Shown here: positions 1 through 5,756 of the stretch, one piece after another
Numbering within the stretch: position 1 is the stretch's first letter
Layout: each line of letters begins with the position of its first letter
Origin: Candidatus Peribacterales bacterium
Lineage (GTDB): Bacteria > Patescibacteriota > Gracilibacteria > Peribacterales > Peribacteraceae
Reading direction: 5' to 3'
Assembly (NCBI GenBank): GCA_021731345.1
Contig: JAKFXO010000053.1
Coordinates: 1 to 8,301 of the forward strand
Length of the DNA stretch: 8,301 nucleotides
Made by a program: the position numbers and the translations under genes
The notes under the pieces: model-generated
What the model was told of the DNA's origin: nothing
Database searches by the model: none
Seen by the model: the letters and a program-made list of their open reading frames with translations, nothing else

Positions 1-66
1 AAGTACAAGCGCCAATACGAGAGTAATGGAGAAAGTTCGCATTAAAAAACAAAGAAAGAAAAATAA

Positions 67-142
67 TGGAGCCGCTTGACGGAGTTGAACCGACGACCCA
101 CGCATTACAAGTGCGTTGCTCTACCAGCTGAGCTAAAGCGGC
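67..142 (-). tRNA. tRNA-Thr with anticodon UGU and encoded CCA
   Basis: Read on the minus strand, this 76-nt sequence folds as a full cloverleaf. A perfect 7-bp acceptor stem (GCCGCTT/AAGCGGC) is followed by a D stem GCTC/GAGC with loop AGCTGGTA and an anticodon stem ACGCA/TGCGT closing the loop CTTGTAA. The anticodon is TGT, giving Thr. The T arm is GTCGG-TTCAACT-CCGTC and contains one U-U mismatch (positions 50 and 64 in standard numbering). After the discriminator U73, CCA is encoded at 67-69. A37 next to U36 fits the known t6A modification site of ANN-decoding tRNAs, the pathway of the TsaB protein found further right in this window. Downstream on the minus strand is T-rich DNA without a clear hairpin. 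Confidence is high from structure alone. Confidence 0.96.
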
Positions 143-161
143 GAAGTATTGAAAATGATGA

Positions 162-235
162 TGGAAAGATCAGGAATCGAGCTCCCTTTTTATCACGACT
201 CGCTTCGCTCGTCTGGGCAGCTGAGCTAAAGCGGC
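162..235 (-). pseudogene. Degenerate tRNA-like remnant sharing the 5' end of the neighbouring tRNA-Thr
   Basis: Positions 218-235 repeat exactly the first 18 nt of the tRNA-Thr gene (125-142) on the same strand: acceptor 5' strand, two linker bases, D stem and start of the D loop (GCCGCTTTAGCTCAGCTG). Similarity stops abruptly after that and also upstream of the acceptor start. A TCCA lies at 162-165, so the distance from 5' end to CCA is 74 nt, nearly tRNA length, and GCTC can still pair with a GAGC further on. The 3' acceptor strand that would be needed (AAGCGGC) is absent, and neither an anticodon arm nor a stable T arm can be drawn, so it should not work as a tRNA. The 18-nt identity is certain; reading the whole 74 nt as one decayed tRNA is inference. 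Confidence 0.6.
197..213 (-). repeat. Mini-hairpin GACGAGCGAAGCGAGTC
   Basis: On the minus strand GAC pairs with GTC and GC pairs with GC around a GAA triloop; the two steps between are GA opposite GA, which can form tandem sheared G-A pairs. The core GCGAAGC is a known unusually stable DNA mini-hairpin. It lies where the anticodon arm of the tRNA-like remnant would be expected. It may be a small dispersed repeat in this genome, which one window cannot show. Confidence 0.5.
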
Positions 236-277
236 AAAAAATCTACGACGGATAAAAAATGAACGAGGTCGAACGCG

Positions 278-283
278 AGTATA
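278..283 (-). promoter_or_regulatory. Possible -10 box for the tRNA-Thr transcript
   Basis: TATACT on the minus strand, pointing toward the tRNA-like remnant and tRNA-Thr. No good -35 is seen at 16-18 bp. The hexamer TATACT also occurs immediately before two plus-strand genes of this window, which gives it some weight. It would be back to back with the rnpB promoter. Confidence 0.35.
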
Positions 284-301
284 TCTGAAGGTCTGTAAAA
301 G

Positions 302-310
302 TGGTATAAT
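302..310 (+). promoter_or_regulatory. Extended -10 promoter of rnpB
   Basis: TGG followed by a consensus TATAAT (305-310) forms an extended -10 element. Transcription would be expected to start about 7 nt downstream, near 316-317, exactly where helix P1 of the RNase P RNA begins. No strong -35 is visible around 282-287, which an extended -10 can tolerate. Confidence 0.8.
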
Positions 311-315
311 AAGAA

Positions 316-672
316 TCCTGCTCTTTCGATGATCGCTTGCCGCAAGGCAAGAGGAACGTCCGGACAGCAATGGAACGCTTAGTGGGTAACGCCCACCCGT
401 GCATCATATATCAGGTAAAGGTGCATGAGGACTAGTGCCACAGAGACGATCCCGGGTCACTGGGAGTGAAACGCCTCGGGAACCGAGGACCCGCAAGGGT
501 TGGCAAACTCTAGGTGCTGCAAGGAGGAATTGGGCGATTGGATTACCTCATGGTTCCGTGAGGCCGACTGCCCCTCCGCTCGACCCAATGGGCAACCGCT
601 GGGCTAGAGAGATGATCATCTAACTCGTACTTTGTACGGGGCCAGACAGAATCCGGCGTACAAAGAGCAGGA
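316..672 (+). ncRNA. rnpB: RNase P RNA, bacterial type A-like
   Basis: This is the catalytic RNA of RNase P, which removes 5' leaders from pre-tRNAs. The ends are defined by helix P1: 317-326 (CCTGCTCTTT) pairs perfectly with 662-671, plus a T316-A672 pair. P2 is 328-334 with 614-620. P3 is CTTGCC-GCAA-GGCAAG (336-351). The conserved block GAGGAACGTCCGG (351-363) and the 3' block ACAGAATCCGGCGTA (646-660) supply P4. The P8-like hairpin at 382-396 has the typical loop context GGGTAACGCCC. Further hairpins lie at 474-488 and 489-500 (GCAA tetraloop), and the J-region GGCAAACTC is at 502-510. A hairpin at 546-563 presents GGTTCC in its loop, a candidate for the GGU that pairs with the tRNA CCA end. 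Length of about 357 nt is normal for the family. Confidence 0.96.
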
Positions 673-675
673 CAT

Positions 676-700
676 AAAACAGGTCACATTGGCCTGTTTT
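676..700 (+). terminator. rnpB terminator hairpin
   Basis: AAAACAGGTC (676-685) pairs with GGCCTGTTTT (691-700) around the 5-nt loop ACATT, with one T-G wobble. The four closing T residues are part of the stem, so the structure is nearly symmetrical. It follows the end of P1 by only 3 nt. Confidence 0.75.
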
Positions 701-703
701 GCG

Positions 704-709
704 TATACT
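704..709 (+). promoter_or_regulatory. -10 box giving a leaderless sugar transferase mRNA
   Basis: TATACT lies 8 nt before the ATG at 718, so the expected transcription start falls on or within 1-2 nt of the start codon. There is no Shine-Dalgarno sequence in the gap. The box begins 3 nt after the rnpB terminator stem, so any -35 contact would lie inside that hairpin sequence; no good -35 match is visible. Confidence 0.55.
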
Positions 710-717
710 CTAGCCGC

Positions 718-2109
718 ATGAAGCGCTCAGAAATCCTCTTCGGCATTGCGCGTATTCCTTTGGACGTACTATCCGCACTCGCAGCCTTGCTACTTGCGTA
801 CCGTCTGCGCGAAGCAAATATCGACCTACTCCCCCGCCTACAGCTTCTGTCGCAGCAGAGCACGCTCCCACCTCTGGAGTATTACATCGAGAGTTTTGTC
901 ATCCCGAGCGTCATCGCATTTGTGTGTATTGCGGCCATCCTCAGACTCTACTCACTTCGCACCACGCTCGGCCCCTGGAAAGAACTGTGGCGCACCGGAC
1001 TTGTCGCCATTCTCTGGATCGCACTCGTCATGGCGTGGTTCTTCATGGTGCAGCGTCAGCTCTTCTTCTCACGCGCACTTCTCATTCAGTCCACTGTTCT
1101 CCTCGCGGTCTTCGCCATGAGCGGACGCACGGCAATCATTTTGCTACAAAGAAGATTTTTGAAATCTGGCATCGGTGTACGCACCGTCATCTCGGCTGGC
1201 AGCCGTGGACTACCAGAGTCTGTCAGTAAAGATCTGAAACGTGACGTGAGGTACCGCTTTCTTGGCCATAGCGAGACATTTTTAGCGATCCAGGCAATGC
1301 ACGAAAAAAGCCCGATTGACCTCGTGCTCCACACATCGGCCAATCCGGATAGCGGCGACACCGCAGAGCTTATCGACTATTGCCGCAGCCACCAAATCGG
1401 ATACGCGTACGTGCCACCAGTCTTTGCCGACGTGCCGCACCAGCTCAGCATCGGGAATATCGGCCTTGTTCCGGTATTGAAATTTGAACCCACGCCACTC
1501 GATGGTTGGGGGCGTGTCATCAAACGCTGCATCGATCTTGTCCTCGGGCTTCTCCTCTTCATCGTACTGCTCCCACTTCTTATCATTATCGCACTGCTTG
1601 TGCTCGTGACATCAGGCTGGCCGATTTTCTACATCAGTCAGCGTACCGGGCAATACGGCAAAGGCACGATCCCGCTGCTCAAATTTCGTTCGATGTGCCG
1701 CGATGCCGATCAAAGAAAACAAGAGCTCCACGCCATGAGCCACCGCACGGATGGGCCACTCTTCAAGATCAAAGATGATCCACGCGTGACACCGCTTGGC
1801 CGTTTTCTGAGGCGCTATAGCCTGGATGAGCTCCCGCAGCTGCTCAACGTCATTGTGGGACAACTCTCACTTGTAGGGCCACGCCCGCACCTTCCAAGCG
1901 AGGTTGAGAAGTACGCGCTCCATCACCGCAGAGTCTTCACTGTGCGCCCGGGCATTACGGGTCTCGCACAAATTTCCGGAAGATCAAATCTTCCATTTGA
2001 GGAAGAAGTTGCCTACGACATGCGCTACATCGAGGACTGGTCGCTCGTGCTGGATTTCTGGATTCTCTGGCGCACGTTCTTTGTCGTTCTCTTCGGACGC
2101 GGAGAATAA
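718..2109 (+). CDS. Polyprenyl-phosphate sugar-1-phosphate transferase (bacterial sugar transferase family)
   Basis: This 463-residue membrane protein should start a surface glycan by moving a sugar-1-phosphate from a nucleotide sugar onto a polyprenyl phosphate carrier. Hydrophobic segments lie near residues 9-29, 60-79, 93-111 and 117-134. A soluble middle domain follows (about 150-255), resembling the Rossmann-like region of WbaP/WcaJ-type enzymes but with a poor glycine motif. A further membrane segment at about 268-298 leads into the catalytic domain: KFRSM at 322-326, the Asp370-Glu371 pair in SLDELPQ, VGPRP at 386-390 and RPGITG at 410-415. These are the hallmarks of the family, and length is typical. 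The sugar cannot be told from sequence. It is monocistronic in this window, apparently leaderless, and its TAA stop directly abuts the stop of the convergent exonuclease gene. Family confident, substrate unknown. Confidence 0.92.
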   Translation: MKRSEILFGIARIPLDVLSALAALLLAYRLREANIDLLPRLQLLSQQSTLPPLEYYIESFVIPSVIAFVCIAAILRLYSLRTTLGPWKELWRTGLVAILWIALVMAWFFMVQRQLFFSRALLIQSTVLLAVFAMSGRTAIILLQRRFLKSGIGVRTVISAGSRGLPESVSKDLKRDVRYRFLGHSETFLAIQAMHEKSPIDLVLHTSANPDSGDTAELIDYCRSHQIGYAYVPPVFADVPHQLSIGNIGLVPVLKFEPTPLDGWGRVIKRCIDLVLGLLLFIVLLPLLIIIALLVLVTSGWPIFYISQRTGQYGKGTIPLLKFRSMCRDADQRKQELHAMSHRTDGPLFKIKDDPRVTPLGRFLRRYSLDELPQLLNVIVGQLSLVGPRPHLPSEVEKYALHHRRVFTVRPGITGLAQISGRSNLPFEEEVAYDMRYIEDWSLVLDFWILWRTFFVVLFGRGE

Positions 2110-2123
2110 TTAGAGAAACGACA
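2082..2123. repeat. Inverted repeat spanning the abutting convergent stop codons
   Basis: TGTCGTTCTC (2082-2091) can pair with GAGAAACGACA (2113-2123): ten base pairs with one bulged A at 2116. The 21-nt loop holds TAATTA, the two stop codons on opposite strands. No T-run follows on either strand, so it is not a textbook terminator. It could still slow or stop convergent transcription or protect 3' ends. Confidence 0.55.
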
Positions 2124-4341
2124 GCTGCGTTGGCCCCTCTACTTTCTTCGCTCCGAACGACAGCAGATACGCAGTCACTTCACGGCCGTATGGCTTGGTG
2201 CGGAGGCGATCATCCAAAATATCCACAGCGGCGCCGTTTTTTGCATGACGACGGAAGGTCCTCAGTAAGCGGAAGAGCCTGTGCTTCAGACGCGGCAGTG
2301 AATAATCCGAAAAGGGATCACGGCATCTGCCTGCCCTACGCCCAACAACCGGATGCGACGGATGATCGAACGGAAGAACCTGCAAGATGAGGCGATCAAC
2401 AGTGTTCTCAGGAAGTTCCACTGCTTCAAATGTCCACGGCGTCATGACGAGGAATGCTGGAGCCTTCGCACGATCAAATTCTGCGCGCATACGCCCCTGT
2501 CCGCCGTTAAATCCTTGGCAGATAAGTGTCGTTCCTTCTGCTTCCAAGCGCTCTGCATGCTTCACATAAATATCTTCAATCGTGCGCTTGCTACTCACCA
2601 GAACAATCGTCTTGCCTTCAGGTTTCTTGAAAATCATTTCCAAATTCAGACCAACGGGCATCGAAATCTTAAGACCGGAATCCGGTAGCGGTCCTGCGTT
2701 ATGAAGGCTGGACTGCACAGCATCAGGAAGCACTGGCTGCAGATCATCTTGGCTCGCAGGAGGAATGAGGAGTGTCGTCGGATAGTTGGCATACACATGC
2801 TTCGCAAGCAACGAACCGATGTCTTCAGGTACGGATTTGATGATCTTTGAGCCGTCCGGCATTGCTTCGATCCACGTGATGCGACCAGGAAGATTTTGCG
2901 GATCAAGAATAAGGAGTAAGTGTTCCAGTGGCAGTTTCACCTGCGGTGGAAGTTTAGTCGTCAGAATCTCGGCGATCATGCGCTTGAGTTCCGTACTTTC
3001 GCGAGATTCCAAATCTGATGGAGCAAGATACCGAAGATCCATCTCATTCCTGATGCGTTCCGCCCAGAGCTCGATCAGGTCCGCACACTTCGTCAGAACC
3101 GCACTCCCTTGCGATGCCGCTCTCAAACTATTCATCATGCAAAACCACGCAAACGCAGACGTTGCGGTGTCTTCCAGCATCGATGCATCGTCTAAAACAA
3201 GTGAGAGGTTTTTTGGAAGTGTGCAGTCTGGAGCAAGTGCGCTTGTGAGCAAATGCTGATGACTGAGCAGCGCTGGGCCGTGCTCTGCCTTGTCTTTGAG
3301 CGCCTTGTATTCGGGGCTTTCTACGGTGCAGGCAAGTTTACCGGTGAAGATCGCGTACTCCTCACCGTGGAGCGGCAAATCCGAACGAACTGCTGCTGGA
3401 TACAGCTCAAGCTTCATCGCAAGTGTCAGCTCATCACCAGCAAAATCCGTCTGCGAAAGAAATTTTTCTTTTGCGACTTCAGAAAGCACGAACTCCGGCG
3501 GATAAAGAACGGTGAATGAATCCGACTGCGGAAATCGGCTGATGGCAGCTTCAATATTTTTCACAGAGAGCCATGTTGGTCCAGTGAGTCCTGCGAGGAT
3601 GGATGGAACAAAATCTGGATCCAGCGGTTCTTCTGAGAGCGTTACCTTTCCTTTTTCGGGAAGCATAACTGTCTGCGCCTTCGGTAATTTTCCGGTCTTC
3701 TTTCCTTTAGAGAGCCACTTCGGCTTGGCCTTGCCAGAAGCCTGCAGGACGCCAAAAAGACGCCTGTAGCCCTCGGGGCCACGCATCGCAAATTCATTGA
3801 GGCGTTCCACTTGTTTCGGCGTGAGTTCGGTCAGACGCTCCCAACATTTACTGAGGAGCTCAAGTGTTGCGCGTACGTCACCGAGTGCGCGATGTGGTGG
3901 TGAATGATTTAAATCCAACACAGACGAGACATAGCCGAGTGCGTAACTTTCGATCTCAGGAAACAGAAGTGACGCGAGCATGGACGTATCAATGCATGGA
4001 CGATGCGACAAATCCCACCCCTCTCCTTTGAGCATCCCGATATCGAACTTCACGTTCTGCCCGACGATGAGCGCATCATCAGAAAGAAGTGCTTGGATCG
4101 TCGGAAGTGACGCCTCAAATGTTGGTTGGCCAACGAGATTTTCAGGCTTAATACGAGTGAGGACTTGGACAGCCTGCGGGATTTCGCATTTCTCGCGCAG
4201 CGAAAAGAGTTGCTCGTATTCCTTCACAAGCTTGCCGTCTTTGACGACTGCACATGCATATTCCATGACGCAGTGAATACGCGGTACAAAGCCCGTCGTT
4301 TCAGTATCAAGGACGATAAGTGGAATTTTCGGGAGCTTCAT
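2110..4341 (-). CDS. DinG-like protein: DEDDh 3'-5' exonuclease fused to a degenerate XPD-type helicase region
   Basis: The protein has 743 residues. Residues 7-165 form a DEDDh exonuclease of the DnaQ/RNase T type: DTET with Asp12 and Glu14, Asp100 in GQNVKFD, and His150/Asp155 in HRALGD, so the nuclease site looks intact. The rest matches the layout of DinG helicases but with lost motifs. There is no P-loop GKT after the nuclease (AGLTGPT at 250-256 may be a trace). The Walker B position reads LVLDDAS (381-387) instead of DEAH. Motif VI reads RLLRTFRR (691-698) where QGFGRLIR is usual. Sites such as PALLSH (356-361), LPF (656-658) and PFSDYSLP (676-683) still align. No four-Cys Fe-S set is visible. 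It lies downstream of nusA on the same strand but behind a terminator. The expected activity is single-strand exonuclease without ATP-driven unwinding. Family confident, loss of helicase activity inferred. Confidence 0.88.
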   Translation of the reverse strand: MKLPKIPLIVLDTETTGFVPRIHCVMEYACAVVKDGKLVKEYEQLFSLREKCEIPQAVQVLTRIKPENLVGQPTFEASLPTIQALLSDDALIVGQNVKFDIGMLKGEGWDLSHRPCIDTSMLASLLFPEIESYALGYVSSVLDLNHSPPHRALGDVRATLELLSKCWERLTELTPKQVERLNEFAMRGPEGYRRLFGVLQASGKAKPKWLSKGKKTGKLPKAQTVMLPEKGKVTLSEEPLDPDFVPSILAGLTGPTWLSVKNIEAAISRFPQSDSFTVLYPPEFVLSEVAKEKFLSQTDFAGDELTLAMKLELYPAAVRSDLPLHGEEYAIFTGKLACTVESPEYKALKDKAEHGPALLSHQHLLTSALAPDCTLPKNLSLVLDDASMLEDTATSAFAWFCMMNSLRAASQGSAVLTKCADLIELWAERIRNEMDLRYLAPSDLESRESTELKRMIAEILTTKLPPQVKLPLEHLLLILDPQNLPGRITWIEAMPDGSKIIKSVPEDIGSLLAKHVYANYPTTLLIPPASQDDLQPVLPDAVQSSLHNAGPLPDSGLKISMPVGLNLEMIFKKPEGKTIVLVSSKRTIEDIYVKHAERLEAEGTTLICQGFNGGQGRMRAEFDRAKAPAFLVMTPWTFEAVELPENTVDRLILQVLPFDHPSHPVVGRRAGRCRDPFSDYSLPRLKHRLFRLLRTFRRHAKNGAAVDILDDRLRTKPYGREVTAYLLSFGAKKVEGPTQLSFL

Positions 4342-4345
4342 GCAG

Positions 4346-4353
4346 CCACCTTA
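4346..4353 (-). promoter_or_regulatory. Ribosome binding site of the DinG-like gene
   Basis: On the minus strand TAAGGTGG precedes the ATG at 4341, with 7 nt between the TAAGG core and the start codon. It is the only clear Shine-Dalgarno sequence among the start regions of this window and supports the chosen start. Confidence 0.7.
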
Positions 4354-4356
4354 CTC

Positions 4357-4391
4357 TAAAAACGCTAGAGCCTTAAGCCCCAGCGTTTTTA
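4357..4391 (-). terminator. Terminator or attenuator between nusA and the DinG-like gene
   Basis: TAAAAACGCT (4357-4366) pairs with AGCGTTTTTA (4382-4391), a perfect 10-bp stem with a 15-nt loop. On the minus strand, the sense of both genes, the descending arm contains five T residues. It begins 13 nt after the nusA stop and ends 15 nt before the next start codon, so it likely ends most nusA transcripts and limits read-through into the exonuclease gene. Confidence 0.7.
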
Positions 4392-4403
4392 GGAATTTTT
4401 GCC

Positions 4404-5603
4404 TTACTCAGCCTTCTTCTCTTCTACCTTCGGCTCTTCTTTTGCTTCGGCACCTTCCTCAGCAGGAGCTGCTTCATTGAGCAGGACAACCTGCACCTCT
4501 TCACCCTTCAGCTCAGCGAGCTTCGCCTTGAACGCTGGGAGCTCTTCGTAGTTGTACATGTCGAGCTCGTAACCCGTGAGCTGTGTAGCGAGGCGGATGT
4601 TCTGGCCCTTCTTTCCGATGGCCATAGGACGCTGCGCCTCTTCCACGAAGACGGCTGCGCGCTTCTTTACAAGACGACCCTCGTCATCCTCATGTTGCTC
4701 AGCGTTGACGATGATGACAGCAGAGATGGATGCAGGCTGCAGTGCAGTCGAGATCAGTTTGATCGGATCCTCCGACCACTCGATCATGTCGACGCGTTCG
4801 CCGTTGATCTCTTCCATGACGGACTGGATACGAACACCCTTCTGTCCGACACACGCACCGATAGGATCGATACGTGGATCATTGGACTTCACAGCGACCT
4901 TCGAGCGCATACCTGCATCACGAGCGATAGCCATGATGAGGACATCACCGTTGCGAATCTCTGGGATTTCCATCTCAAGAAGCTTCTTCACGAGGCTTGC
5001 GTGCGTACGGCTAATGCGGAGCTGCGGACCTTTGCCCGTAAGCTCAACTTTGTCCAAGTACACGCGAATGCGCTTACCCGTGTAGTAGTGCTCACCTGGG
5101 ATCTGCTCCTTCCATGGGAGGGAGACTGTCATACCTTCGATCTCAAGTGTGACCCAGTTCGGCTCAACCTTCGTCACCGTTGCGGTGAGAAGTTCGTTCT
5201 CACGGTCCTTGAACATCTCGAAGAGAGACTGCTTTTCGGACTCCTGCAATTTCTGGATGATGACCTGCTTCGCAGACTGCGCAGCGATGCGTCCGTATCC
5301 AACTGGTGTGACGTCGATCTCGATTTCGTCACCGACCTCGGCGTCCGGCTTCACGCGGCGTGCGTCTTTCTGGCTGATCTCAAAGTTTTCATTGAGCACT
5401 TCGTCCACGACTTCTTTGATGAGAAGCACGCTCGGCATGTCCTGATCCTCACGGAGCACGACGCGGATCTCCTGCTCTTTGTTACCGTAGTCTTTGCGGT
5501 ACGCAGTCGCGATGGCCTGACGGACGGCCTCAAGGACGTCGTCTGCTTTGACGTTACGCTCGGCGCAGAGCTGGTTGATAGCGGCGATGAATGATGCACG
5601 CAT
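4404..5603 (-). CDS. nusA: Transcription elongation/termination factor NusA
   Basis: NusA binds RNA polymerase and nascent RNA, affecting pausing, termination and antitermination. The 399-residue product shows the N-terminal polymerase-binding domain (about 1-130), an S1 domain (about 135-197), the linker signature ISRTHASLV (197-205), and two KH domains with GACVGQKGVRIQ (249-260) and AIGKKGQNIRLA (328-339). It ends in a Glu/Lys/Ala-rich tail (about 378-399), without the acidic repeats of the E. coli protein. An in-frame ATG at 5681 would add 26 residues, but it overlaps the likely -10 box and the extra residues do not resemble NusA; the ATG at 5603 puts the family-like N-terminus (MRASFIAAINQL) first. 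No Shine-Dalgarno sequence precedes it. The common partners rimP and infB are not adjacent here. Confidence 0.95.
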   Translation of the reverse strand: MRASFIAAINQLCAERNVKADDVLEAVRQAIATAYRKDYGNKEQEIRVVLREDQDMPSVLLIKEVVDEVLNENFEISQKDARRVKPDAEVGDEIEIDVTPVGYGRIAAQSAKQVIIQKLQESEKQSLFEMFKDRENELLTATVTKVEPNWVTLEIEGMTVSLPWKEQIPGEHYYTGKRIRVYLDKVELTGKGPQLRISRTHASLVKKLLEMEIPEIRNGDVLIMAIARDAGMRSKVAVKSNDPRIDPIGACVGQKGVRIQSVMEEINGERVDMIEWSEDPIKLISTALQPASISAVIIVNAEQHEDDEGRLVKKRAAVFVEEAQRPMAIGKKGQNIRLATQLTGYELDMYNYEELPAFKAKLAELKGEEVQVVLLNEAAPAEEGAEAKEEPKVEEKKAE

Positions 5604-5679
5604 GGCGTTTTGGGGAAGCGGGAAAGCCACCGTCCTCGCATAGAGAACAGTGAAAGTTACTATTAGATTCTGTCTATTC

Positions 5680-5709
5680 ATCGTACCACGAAATGACAGT
5701 TGAGGGCAA
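5680..5709 (-). promoter_or_regulatory. Likely nusA promoter
   Basis: On the minus strand TTGCCC (5704-5709) and TACGAT (5680-5685) are separated by 18 bp, with TG at the extended -10 position (TGG then TACGAT). The start of transcription would fall near 5673, giving a leader of about 70 nt before the ATG at 5603. AT-rich DNA lies directly upstream and could act as an UP element. Confidence 0.5.
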
Positions 5710-5710
5710 T

Positions 5711-5750
5711 GTACAGTAATTATAAATTATTTTATAATATACTTTATAGC
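5711..5750. other. AT-rich block with hairpin upstream of nusA
   Basis: This 40-bp block is almost entirely A and T, in contrast to the surrounding DNA. ATTATAAA (5719-5726) and TTTATAAT (5731-5738) form a GC-free 8-bp stem with loop TTAT. It contains several -10-like hexamers on both strands (TATAAT on minus at 5719-5724; TATAAT and TATACT on plus at 5733-5743). Lacking GC pairs, it is a poor terminator for the upstream unknown gene; an UP element or second nusA promoter fits better. Confidence 0.5.
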
Positions 5751-5756
5751 CACTCG

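Noticed and set aside
1..66. Left edge, considered for a tRNA terminator or a partial gene.
   Set aside because: The minus strand is T-rich after the CCA but no stable hairpin is visible, and no coding frame can be supported.
170..370. 66-codon minus-strand frame across the tRNA remnant, the promoter and the start of rnpB.
   Set aside because: It crosses RNA genes and promoter elements on the opposite strand and has no coding character.
435..623. 62-codon open frame inside rnpB.
   Set aside because: The sequence is fully explained by the conserved RNase P RNA structure.
4692..5594. A 300-codon open frame on the plus strand opposite nusA.
   Set aside because: It lies wholly antisense to a clear NusA with intact S1 and KH motifs, shows repetitive Leu/Asp/Val/His composition typical of a shadow frame, and matches no domain I know.
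5604..5681. 26-residue N-terminal extension of NusA from ATG 5681.
   Set aside because: The ATG overlaps the likely -10 box, so it would not be in the transcript, and the NusA family N-terminus begins at the ATG at 5603.
5733..5743. Plus-strand TATAAT and TATACT inside the AT block, as a promoter toward the unknown gene's 3' end.
   Set aside because: No plus-strand gene follows (the next ATG frame closes after seven codons); such hexamers are expected by chance in pure AT DNA. Antisense transcription cannot be excluded.
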